This document shows, piece after piece, positions 46,731 through 54,947 of a stretch of 64,000 bases of DNA. The notes below the pieces were generated by a model. The model was not told where the DNA came from. It made no database searches and was given only the letters and a program-made list of their open reading frames with translations. Both the position numbers and the translations under genes were made by a program. This DNA comes from Acidobacteriota bacterium (GTDB lineage Bacteria; Acidobacteriota; Blastocatellia; Pyrinomonadales; Pyrinomonadaceae): the NCBI GenBank assembly GCA_003385635.1, contig QQUY01000001.1, forward strand, positions 806,001 to 870,000. Reading direction: 5' to 3'. Every line of letters begins with the position of its first letter. Within the stretch, counting starts at the first letter, position 1.

Positions 46731-46945
46731 ATCACTCCCTACGGTTGGTTTCAATTGCACCTCTAATGAATGCGAAAGAATGGGCTTGATCGCGGTTCAT
46801 CACTGCTTCTGGAGGGGGGAGCTCAGGTCGGTCGCAGCGCGGAGCGCTGCACTAAACGGTGGAGACACGTTGACGTTTAGTACAGAACTCCGCGCCCTAC
46901 TACATAACAAAGCCCTGCGCTAAACGGCGGAGTTTGGGTGGGTAA
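46731..46945. repeat. intergenic stretch with CTAAACGG repeats
   Basis: Two related segments, GCACTAAACGGTGGAG near 46849 and GCGCTAAACGGCGGAG near 46916, plus a CAGCGCGGAGCGCTG palindrome near 46836, are visible. No gene is seen. Confidence 0.5.
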
Positions 46946-47470
46946 TCACGGATTCAGGTCCATGTTGTCAGCAGCGATCGGGTAGTCGGACTGAAGTTTG
47001 TTGACAATGTTCATCCACGTCCTGAATCGTACGCTGCTCTTTCCCGGCCAGAGATATTCTTCGCTTGAGACCAGGCCCAGTCTTCTGGCGCACCAGTAAA
47101 CGCCGAATGGTGTATCGAACCCTTTCGGATTGAAGATAACATCTTTCGGAAGGGCATAGTTCACGGCCATCGCCACCTGCTGTGAACAGACGCCGGAACT
47201 TCCGTAATCATCATCGTCCGCTATGGACTGGTTCACGTACTTTGTCACGGAAGGGGGATTGGCAGAAGGGATGGTCTGGATAAGAGCCGGCCTGTGCTCA
47301 TTGTTTGAGAGATAGGGCTCATATTGAAGTTTCTTCCAGCCGCTGTTCGACTGAAACCAGCCGCCCGTCATGTCTTCGAATGTGTAGAGTTGGTCCCCTA
47401 CAGCTACTGCCGAATGTCCCGGGCCTACGCCGTCAATGTTCGTTACCAAAGTGATTATCTTGACCTGCAT
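46946..47470 (-). CDS. probable permuted papain-fold (NlpC/P60-like) hydrolase
   Basis: The 174-residue protein has His19 in GPGHSAVAVGDQLYTFED, followed by Cys95 in SSGVCSQQVAMAV. His before Cys is the order of circularly permuted NlpC/P60/YiiX-type enzymes, whose members act on peptidoglycan peptides or acyl-amide bonds. There is no signal peptide. GGAG precedes the ATG. It is divergently oriented to the Tae4-like gene across a 288-bp gap, and both have cysteine-amidase signatures. The family assignment is from motif order only. Confidence 0.55.
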   Translation of the reverse strand: MQVKIITLVTNIDGVGPGHSAVAVGDQLYTFEDMTGGWFQSNSGWKKLQYEPYLSNNEHRPALIQTIPSANPPSVTKYVNQSIADDDDYGSSGVCSQQVAMAVNYALPKDVIFNPKGFDTPFGVYWCARRLGLVSSEEYLWPGKSSVRFRTWMNIVNKLQSDYPIAADNMDLNP

Positions 47471-47758
47471 ATGTTCTCCTGTTCAACAAGTGGTTGTTGG
47501 AGAGACTACAGAAATCCTTCCCGCTTGCGTAAGAACCGCTTTTTCCCCGGGACCACTCACACCTGACGCTCGTGCGGCAATGATAGCGAACCACAAAGCA
47601 AATTCAACGGAGACGTCCGGTTTCGGCCTTCGATTCCGTTTAGTCGAGCAAGAGGAGAACTCGTTTGCGGGCAATTATCATACTTTTCTAAATCAGTGCC
47701 CGACCGAAGTTCGGATCTAGAAAATAGTCTCCGAAGATCATAAAAGGAAAATGCGATC

Positions 47759-48298
47759 ATGCCAGAATGGAATCCCATAGCGAAAATGTGTGTCACCAAG
47801 CCTTCGTTCCACTTTATGAACATGGCTTACAACGATTACAAGGTGGACAACGCTCCGTGCAAAGCCGGGGTAACCAACCAATGCGCGGTCCGAATGAGCG
47901 TCGCATTGAACCGATGCGGATTCGACCTTGAAGCTTTCAAGAACCAGAAGCGGATCCATAAGAACCGGAAGTCCTGCAAACTTACCGTGCCTCACGTTCT
48001 CGGAGCACGAGAGCTAGCAAAATATCTTTCAGAAAGCTGGGGGCCGCCCATCAAATTCGCTGGTGGAGGAGTCGAATCGGCTCCGTTTGTCTTCCACCGC
48101 AGAAAAGGCGTGATCTACTTTGACAACTGCTTCATTCGCAAAGGCCAGACAAAGAAAACAGGCGACCACATCGACCTTTGGACGGGTATTACTTATTACA
48201 ATGAGATCATAAAGGTCAGCGCGGGCGGGAGTGCCCAGGTTGGAACGCCGCTGTTTGGCGAGTCAAAGGAGGTCTGGTTCTTCCCCCTGGCGGGATAA
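47759..48298 (+). CDS. Tae4-like peptidoglycan amidase
   Basis: The 179-residue protein matches the type VI amidase effector family Tae4. The nucleophile is Cys42 in NQCAVRMSVALNRCG. The conserved VPHVLGARELAKYL helix and KGVIYF strand follow, and the catalytic His137 lies in GDHIDLW. Tae4 enzymes cut between D-Glu and meso-DAP in peptidoglycan peptides. There is no signal peptide, as expected for an effector delivered by another system. No type VI secretion gene and no recognisable Tai4 immunity gene is in the window. AAGGA lies about 10 bases before the ATG. Confidence 0.75.
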   Translation: MPEWNPIAKMCVTKPSFHFMNMAYNDYKVDNAPCKAGVTNQCAVRMSVALNRCGFDLEAFKNQKRIHKNRKSCKLTVPHVLGARELAKYLSESWGPPIKFAGGGVESAPFVFHRRKGVIYFDNCFIRKGQTKKTGDHIDLWTGITYYNEIIKVSAGGSAQVGTPLFGESKEVWFFPLAG

Positions 48299-48401
48299 GC
48301 TCTGAAATCACTCTAGAATCCGACCCTGGGGCGGACTCCGAATTCCAACGCCGGAAACTCGCCTGCGGAAAATCCGAATCGGTGCTAGAATCTCGTTTCA
48401 T

Positions 48402-49460
48402 ATGACCTCGATCAAAGGAACCGGCTGCGTGCTTCCCGACCTCGTTGTTCCCAACAGCGAATTCCACAACAACATTTTTTACGACAAGGATGGAACCAGG
48501 AATCAGCTTTCGGGCGAGCAGGTGACCGCCAAACTCGAGGCGATCACAGGGATTCGCGAGCGCCGCTATGTGCCGTTCGATCAGGATTCAAGGCCGCTGA
48601 TGATCGAGGCCGCGAAACGGGCTCTAAGGGATTCCGGACTCGATCCGAACGAGATCGACGGCATCATCGTCGCGCACGACTCAGGCAATATTCTTGTCGA
48701 TGAAGGCGTCTTCCACACCGTCCCGAACATGGGAGCCTATCTCAAGAACGCGCTCGAGATAACCAATCACGACTGCTTCGCGTACGACATACTTTTCGCT
48801 TGTCCCGGCTGGCTCCAGGCGGTCATTCAAGCGCACCAGGCGATCAAATGCGGAGACGCGAACAATGTGCTCGTTGTCGGGATCGAGATCGCGTCGCGCA
48901 TGCTCGATCCGCACGACGTGGATTCGATGATCCTCGGCGACGGCTGTGGCGCCGCGGTGTTCTCAAAGGACGACGACGGAAAGGGAATCCTTTCAAATGC
49001 CACCTTTTCGCACGCCAACGAGGACCTCGCAAACATTTACCTTGGAAGATCGAACAAGAAGGATGTTGAAGGCGTCTGCTGGTTCAAGATGAACGGCCGG
49101 GATGTTTACAGGTACGCCACCTCCTGGGTACCGAAGGTCGTCAAGAAGACCCTCGACAAAGCGGGTCTCGGTCTCGCGGATGTCGACATGTTCCTCTTTC
49201 ACCAGGCGAACGAGAAGCTGATCGAAGCGATGGCGAAGAACCTCGCGGATCTCTACGAAATGGGCAAAGAGTGCCTGAAGGGCAAACTGCCGATGACGAT
49301 CCAGTTCCTGGGAAACACTTCAGTCGCGTCGATCCCCACAATGCTTGACCTGATACTGAAAGGAAAACTGGAAGGATTTGAGATCAGGAAAGGAGACACG
49401 GTCGTGATGGCTTCGGTCGGCGCCGGTATGCATTGCAACTCGATCGTTTACCGTTTCTGA
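48402..49460 (+). CDS. 3-oxoacyl-ACP synthase III-like (KAS III/FabH type) enzyme
   Basis: The 352-residue thiolase-fold enzyme has the catalytic Cys134 in YDILFACPGW, His in FLFHQAN and Asn in LGNTSVASIP, the KAS III triad. It condenses an acyl-CoA with malonyl-ACP or another acyl acceptor. It stands alone without other fatty-acid genes, so it may serve a specialised lipid pathway and not be the main FabH. No ribosome binding site is seen. A TAGAAT box lies 12 bp before the ATG, so the mRNA may be leaderless. A GGAGACA array begins 8 bp after the stop. Confidence 0.88.
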   Translation: MTSIKGTGCVLPDLVVPNSEFHNNIFYDKDGTRNQLSGEQVTAKLEAITGIRERRYVPFDQDSRPLMIEAAKRALRDSGLDPNEIDGIIVAHDSGNILVDEGVFHTVPNMGAYLKNALEITNHDCFAYDILFACPGWLQAVIQAHQAIKCGDANNVLVVGIEIASRMLDPHDVDSMILGDGCGAAVFSKDDDGKGILSNATFSHANEDLANIYLGRSNKKDVEGVCWFKMNGRDVYRYATSWVPKVVKKTLDKAGLGLADVDMFLFHQANEKLIEAMAKNLADLYEMGKECLKGKLPMTIQFLGNTSVASIPTMLDLILKGKLEGFEIRKGDTVVMASVGAGMHCNSIVYRF

Positions 49461-49468
49461 GATGGTAA

Positions 49469-49590
<122 letters not shown>

Positions 49591-49968
49591 GTCGGTAACC
49601 GCGTAGCGGTGATATGCATTTAGCCGTGGGTAAGCCCGTAGGGCGCCACCCACGGTAAAAGGCGACACCTTTGAGTTTACGCCGCGTTAGCGGCGGGAAT
49701 CGGAACCCGGAGCGCCAGCGACGGGCACACAGAAGACAGAAGACCGAAGACGGAAGACCGGAGATGCTCTCGCCCTGAAAGGGCGACGGAGGTTAGCCCG
49801 GGACAAGCAGCAGGCGCAGTCCCGGGTACAGGCACCTCACCAACGATCGAGCCGCGTTAGCGGCGGCATGATACAGAAAGCAGAATACAATGGCGGAAAC
49901 GCGACCGTGAGGGAGCGTGCCCACCCTAATTCAATTAACAATCAGAACTTACCACAGGAGACAAAAAC
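49591..49968. repeat. composite hairpin repeats
   Basis: The stretch holds a CGTGGGTAAGCCC...CCACGG palindrome (49627-49655), GCCGCGTTAGCGGC copies near 49681 and 49851, and one GGAACCCGGAGCG unit at 49702. A GTTAGCCCGGGAC...GTCCCGGG composite repeat lies at about 49780-49865. A lone GGAGACA unit (49957) forms the ribosome binding site of the next gene. No gene is seen. Confidence 0.7.
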
Positions 49969-50346
49969 ATGGACGCAGTAGCATTGGAACAGGACGGAGT
50001 ACGAAAGACGATCGATCTCTATTTCGAAGGCATTCGAGAGGGAAACGTCGATACATTAAAGGAAGCATTTCATTCGACCGCCACGATGTGCGGATATTTC
50101 GGTGAGGACCTTTTGACGGTCCCGATTGAAGGTCTTTATGAGTTCGTCGAAGGCAATCCGGCGCCTGCAGTAAGCGGCGAGCCATTTGAAGGCTCGGTCG
50201 CAACTATCGATATCGCTGGGACAGTCGCTTCGGCGAAGGTTATTGAAAAGTCTTACATGGGCCACAATTTCACAGACTTCTTCAACCTTCTGAAGATCGA
50301 GGGCCGATGGTGGATCGTCAGCAAGGTCTTCAACGTCGACGGATAG
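49969..50346 (+). CDS. NTF2-like (SnoaL/lumazine-binding type) protein
   Basis: The 125-residue protein has the helix-rich start (KTIDLYFEGIREGNVDTLKEAF) and the C-terminal strands FFNLLKIEGRWWIVSKVF typical of NTF2-like domains. No catalytic residues identify a reaction. A GGAG ribosome binding site that is part of a stray GGAGACA heptamer lies 8 bases upstream. Confidence 0.82.
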   Translation: MDAVALEQDGVRKTIDLYFEGIREGNVDTLKEAFHSTATMCGYFGEDLLTVPIEGLYEFVEGNPAPAVSGEPFEGSVATIDIAGTVASAKVIEKSYMGHNFTDFFNLLKIEGRWWIVSKVFNVDG

Positions 50347-50454
50347 TTACGTATTGGGCCGTCATACACAACTATTGCAGTGGACGAGAATCAAGGTGGC
50401 AACTCAGTCGACTCGATCGTCGAAATAGGGAAAGCGCACTAGAAACCACTGCTA

Positions 50455-50862
50455 ATGAAAATCAAGATCGAAACACTTGTAAGAGCTGATGCTCAGACAG
50501 TCTGGGATGCCTGGAACGATCCCGAAGCGATCAAACAATGGAACTCCGCCTCGGACGACTGGCACACGACAGCGAGCGAGGTTGATCTGCGTGTTGGAGG
50601 CAAGTTCTCATCGCGGATGGAAGCGAAGGACGGAAGCATGGGTTTCGATTTCGAAGGCGAATACACGACGGTCGAACCTCCCAGTGCACTTGCATACCGG
50701 ATGAGCGACGGCCGGGAAGTGACCGTTGAATTCGAGGAAGCAGACGGCGGAACGGTAGTGAGAGAGACGTTTGATGCCGAGACGGAGAACGATCCGGAGT
50801 ATCAGAAGTCGGGCTGGCAGTCGATACTGGACAATTTTGGCAGATTCGTCGAGTCAGTCTGA
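50455..50862 (+). CDS. SRPBCC/AHSA1-type START-like protein
   Basis: The 135-residue protein fits the AHSA1 helix-grip fold. It opens with VRADAQTVWDAWNDPEAIKQWN, continues with DLRVGGKFSSRMEAKDGS and closes with GWQSILDNFGRFVES. Such proteins bind hydrophobic ligands. The role here is unknown. A DUF1801 gene follows it. Confidence 0.85.
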   Translation: MKIKIETLVRADAQTVWDAWNDPEAIKQWNSASDDWHTTASEVDLRVGGKFSSRMEAKDGSMGFDFEGEYTTVEPPSALAYRMSDGREVTVEFEEADGGTVVRETFDAETENDPEYQKSGWQSILDNFGRFVESV

Positions 50863-50926
50863 TCAGCGTGCCAGAATTGACGGTAGATACCCTCTCACCA
50901 CAGAGTACACAGAGGCCGCAGAGAGC

Positions 50927-51316
50927 ATGCATACGGATGTAAAAGCCTACAATGAATCCCAAACAGAAGAGGATCATAATATCTGTGACCTTCTCGCGCG
51001 GGAGATAGACAAACATCTTCCGGAAGCCGAGAACAAGATCTGGCACGCGCATCCCGTCTGGTTTCTGGACGGCAATCCTATAGTGGGATACAGCAAGCTG
51101 AAGGATTGCGTCAGGCTTATGTTCTGGAGCGGGCGCTCTTTCGAAGAAGAGGGCCTGACGGCAAAGAGCAAGTTCCAGGACGCGTGGATACGATACACGG
51201 ATGTAGCCCAGGTTGACCTCGATGATCTGAAGCGCTGGCTCGGGAAATCACGCGAGATCCAGTGGGACTACAAGAACATCGTGAAGAGAAAAGGGAAACT
51301 GGACCGATTGAAGTAG
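50927..51316 (+). CDS. DUF1801 family protein (first of three)
   Basis: The 129-residue protein starts at MHTDVKAYN and has the YdhG/DUF1801 pattern: an Ile/Leu helix, KIWHAHPVWFLDGNPIVGYSKLKD, a strand LMFWSG and a C-terminal helix WLGKSREIQW. The fold is known, its molecular role is not. The stop codon is followed directly by a GAAGACA heptamer array. Confidence 0.75.
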   Translation: MHTDVKAYNESQTEEDHNICDLLAREIDKHLPEAENKIWHAHPVWFLDGNPIVGYSKLKDCVRLMFWSGRSFEEEGLTAKSKFQDAWIRYTDVAQVDLDDLKRWLGKSREIQWDYKNIVKRKGKLDRLK

Positions 51317-51858
<542 letters not shown>

Positions 51859-52443
51859 ATGTCCTACCGATTTGATCTTTTCCTGTTGATTCTCGTTTTG
51901 GTGGCGGGGCTGATCTGGCTCCTCTGGCCTTTCTTCAATCGCAGACGTATCGAGGTTCCGCCGGAAGAACCCGATCAGTTTTCGTTTGAGGGTTCGATCG
52001 ATAATGACAAGACGGTAGTAGTGACCAACTGCAAGAGGAGTGAACTGGATTCTGTCTTGGACGAGTTCATTCAACTCTACTCGATGCAAGACTGGTCTAC
52101 TAGGGGGATCGATGTGACGGACACCGGGAATCAATTTCTTGTTCATTTTCCACTTGATCTTCCCCCAAACATATTCATCTGGCTTGTTAACTTTATCCGC
52201 TACCCGATCGAGTCAAAGCCTATCTATCATGTCTTCGGGAAGACCGTATTGACCGAAGACTTCAAAGCCATCAATTGCCCGATCGAAGGTGTACAAGCGA
52301 TAGTCTATTGTCCGGAAGACGATGGTCTCAGCGTTCGATTTGTAACGAAATCAAATGAATGTTGGGCATACGAATGGGACGCTGTCGACTCGTGGAAGAA
52401 GGTTCAAAACGATCGGGATTTTACTGAATTCGGGCCCGTTTAG
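51859..52443 (+). CDS. membrane-anchored hypothetical protein
   Basis: The 194-residue protein has one N-terminal membrane helix (about residues 5-25) and then a soluble alpha/beta domain in the cytoplasm or periplasm. Features include a LDSVLDEFIQLYS helix, a PIYHVFGKTVLTEDF strand and a Trp-rich end. I do not recognise a family. The start is set at the Met just before the membrane helix. An upstream frame from 51646 reads through repeat DNA. Confidence 0.6.
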   Translation: MSYRFDLFLLILVLVAGLIWLLWPFFNRRRIEVPPEEPDQFSFEGSIDNDKTVVVTNCKRSELDSVLDEFIQLYSMQDWSTRGIDVTDTGNQFLVHFPLDLPPNIFIWLVNFIRYPIESKPIYHVFGKTVLTEDFKAINCPIEGVQAIVYCPEDDGLSVRFVTKSNECWAYEWDAVDSWKKVQNDRDFTEFGPV

Positions 52444-52541
52444 CCGAGCTCTACTCTATGATAGTCGGGCCGTCAGCCACAGCTAGCGCTGTGGGCTACA
52501 AATATGGCATCGACTTCGTCGACTGGGAATCGGTACAGAGG

Positions 52542-52970
52542 ATGGCCGAAGGAAAGAAGATGAAAAAACCAATTCTGCTCTCCGGAGGCAACCCGCAGAT
52601 TGCCAAGGCCGACGGCGACGAACCGGTCCAGGAGTACATCGCCGCGATGCCCGGCTGGAAACGAGACGTAGGCAGGAAGATCGACGAATTGGTCGCGACG
52701 ACGGTGCCGGATGTGAAGAAAGCCGTCCGATGGAACTCGCCGTTCTACGGAGTCGAGGACCGCGGTTGGTTTCTGAGCTACCACTGCTTTACGAAGTACA
52801 TCAAGATCACTTTCTTGAACGGCTCATCGCTCGACCCGCCGCCTCCGGTCAAATCGAAGCACGAAGAAGTACGCTATTTTCACATTCACGAAGACGACGT
52901 GATCGATGAAAATCAGCTGAAGCGATGGGTCGAACAGGCGGCGGACATTCCGGGAGAGGATCTTTTCTAA
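52542..52970 (+). CDS. DUF1801 family protein (second of three)
   Basis: The protein has the longer DUF1801 form: LLSGGNPQIAKADGDEPVQEYIAAMPGWK, VRWNSPFYGVEDRGWFLSYH, then FTKYIKITF and a C-terminal YFHIHEDD helix region. The start at 52542 fits relatives that begin shortly before this block. 52560 is an alternative with a GGAAAG site. Function unknown. Confidence 0.82.
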   Translation: MAEGKKMKKPILLSGGNPQIAKADGDEPVQEYIAAMPGWKRDVGRKIDELVATTVPDVKKAVRWNSPFYGVEDRGWFLSYHCFTKYIKITFLNGSSLDPPPPVKSKHEEVRYFHIHEDDVIDENQLKRWVEQAADIPGEDLF

Positions 52971-52979
52971 AAACCCAGC

Positions 52980-53585
52980 TCACTTGTCCGACATGGCCGT
53001 GGCTGGACGGGTAAGAATGTTTAGGTAGACCGTCACCTCATTTCCGATGAAGCCGGGCACGGCCTGATGTTGATAGTTGACGTTGTAATCGGTCCGATTC
53101 AGTTTCAACTCAGCGGTAAATCCCATAGAAAGCTTTGTACCTTCCTCGTTCATGCTTTTTCCTGCGATCTTGAAAGGGAAGCTGATCTCCTTCGTGACGC
53201 CGCGCATCGTGAAGTCGCCCGTCATTATTAGTTCTCCGGCCTTCTTTTCGATCTTCTTGCTCTTGAAATTGATCTTCGGGTGGTTCGGAACGTCAAAAAA
53301 ATCCGCCGTACGGAGGTGTTCGTCTCTTTGGTCGATCCCCGTGTCAATGCTCGAAACATCTATCGCAACCTCTACGGCCGACCTGGTAATATCCTTTTCG
53401 TCGTACACAAGGTCCATATCAAACCTGGAAAATTTTCCGTGTACTTCCGAAAGTCCGCCCGAGATCGGAACTGCAAAACCGATGTTCGAGTGATTCGTGT
53501 CGATCCGGAATGTGATCGTGTTACCAAGAAAGGGGGTCGCGAGAATCAGCGTCGAGAACAGCAATATGCTTGAGATGACCTTCAT
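52980..53585 (-). CDS. exported YceI-like protein
   Basis: A signal peptide (ending LGNT near residue 22) leads into the YceI lipocalin-like barrel: FRIDTNHSNIGFAVP, SRFDMDLVYDEKD, DEHLRTADFFDVPNHPKINFKSKK and FTMRGVTKEISFPF. YceI proteins bind long-chain polyisoprenoids in the periplasm. GAGGAAA precedes the ATG. The gene lies convergent to the second DUF1801 gene. Confidence 0.92.
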   Translation of the reverse strand: MKVISSILLFSTLILATPFLGNTITFRIDTNHSNIGFAVPISGGLSEVHGKFSRFDMDLVYDEKDITRSAVEVAIDVSSIDTGIDQRDEHLRTADFFDVPNHPKINFKSKKIEKKAGELIMTGDFTMRGVTKEISFPFKIAGKSMNEEGTKLSMGFTAELKLNRTDYNVNYQHQAVPGFIGNEVTVYLNILTRPATAMSDK

Positions 53586-53762
53586 CTATAGTTTCCTCTG
53601 GTCGCTTGTACGGTGAGTTTTGCGACCTGTTTATCTGTTTGCGAACTCAGTATGTATCATACTTCTTCAACCTAAGTCTCGGACTTTATGAATTGCTCGC
53701 GGGATTTGAGGGTTACGAAAGCTCGGAACACAGGCGTTTGTTCGCCGGAGGTGTAAGAATAC

Positions 53763-54122
53763 ATGGGCAAGGACAAAAAGGAAATCGACGACTGGCGGGG
53801 AAAAACGCTCGCGCGGATGCGGCACCTTATACATGAGGCCGATCCCGACGCGATCGAAGAGATCAAATGGCGAAAGCCAACGAATCCCGACGGTGTCGCT
53901 GTATGGTCGCACGGCGGGATCATCTGCACCGGAGAGGTTTACAAGGACAAGGTAAAGCTTACGTTTCCTAAAGGCGCGTCGCTGATCGACCCCGCCGGGA
54001 TATTCAATGCAAGCCTTAAAGGAAAGGCACGCCGCGCGATAGATATCTTCGAGGGAGAAAAGGTCGATGCAGCAGCATTCAAGGCCCTGATTCGCGAGGC
54101 AGTGTCTCTAAACGTCGGTTAA
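53763..54122 (+). CDS. DUF1801 family protein (third of three)
   Basis: The 119-residue protein has WRGKTLARMRHLIHEADPDAIEEIKWRKP, then VWSHGGIICTGEVYKDKVKLTFPKGA and a C-terminal helix. It diverges from the YceI-like gene. GGAGG lies about 11 bases upstream of the ATG. Function unknown. Confidence 0.82.
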   Translation: MGKDKKEIDDWRGKTLARMRHLIHEADPDAIEEIKWRKPTNPDGVAVWSHGGIICTGEVYKDKVKLTFPKGASLIDPAGIFNASLKGKARRAIDIFEGEKVDAAAFKALIREAVSLNVG

Positions 54123-54409
54123 GATAAATACTCGAAAAGTCGCGAAATCTGATTCTGAACAAGATTGCAACCACGGCCCCGGTTCTTGATTATCCCGGCT
54201 TTAGAAAAAGCTACTCTGGAACCCGGATCCAGCATTCGCACCCTGTGAGTACAGGTAGCTCGAGCCCCCGCACTACTTGAATAAACAAGCCGTCTAACTG
54301 GAACTGCATTTGGCGCGAGCCACTGTGCATGGGGCTCAATTCTCGCCTTGTTGTCAGATTCGGTTAGAATACCCCGGAAATAGAAAGACTGTAGATGGAA
54401 GGAGGAACT
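54123..54409. other. gap with no clear feature
   Basis: I see no gene, terminator or repeat of note here. The right end holds the strong GGAAGGAGG ribosome binding site of the next gene. Confidence 0.35.
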
Positions 54410-54832
54410 ATGAGTAAAGCACCGAAATGGTTTGTTCCCGTTGCAGTACTAGCGTTCATTTGGAATCTGCTAGGGTGTCTCGCATTTGCTTTCGACCTGA
54501 TGGCATCGCCCGAGGACATCGCACAGCTTAGTGAGGCGGAGCAGGCGATCTACGCTGCCAGGCCTGTCTGGTCCGTCGTCGGTACCGGCATGGCTGTAAT
54601 CCTTGGTGCGCTTGGTTCGCTGGGACTGATCCTTAAGAAGAGTTGGTCACTACCCTTGCTGGCACTTTCGCTGATCGGGGTCATCCTGCAAGACATTTCT
54701 TTGTTCCTGCTGAGCGGGGCTGGAGCGATGATAGGTGTTACGGTTTACGTCCTGCAGGGGCTCGTCCTCATTATATCGGTGCTGCTGGTGCTGATGGCAT
54801 TGAGAGGGAAGCAGAATAATTGGCTTGGTTGA
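54410..54832 (+). CDS. four-helix integral membrane protein
   Basis: The 140-residue protein has four membrane segments (about residues 7-27, 49-69, 76-94 and 102-126) and a short extramembrane loop with EDIAQLSEAEQAIYAARPVW after the first. Relatives, sometimes annotated as sugar transporters without evidence, occur in Bacteroidetes and other groups. GGAGG lies five bases before the ATG at 54410, which is why the earlier Met is not chosen. Confidence 0.72.
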   Translation: MSKAPKWFVPVAVLAFIWNLLGCLAFAFDLMASPEDIAQLSEAEQAIYAARPVWSVVGTGMAVILGALGSLGLILKKSWSLPLLALSLIGVILQDISLFLLSGAGAMIGVTVYVLQGLVLIISVLLVLMALRGKQNNWLG

Positions 54833-54947
54833 TAGCTGTTCCGAAGCTTAATCCCCGGAACTGCTCGCCCTGCGATCGTCCCGTTAGGGGCTGAGAACTG
54901 ATCCGGGTGTTTCTTGCGGGCGAAACCCTCGCTTGCCTATCCGAACT

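Noticed and set aside
47759..48298. Complete type VI secretion locus
   Set aside because: No tss, hcp, vgrG or PAAR gene is present. Only the effector-like gene is.
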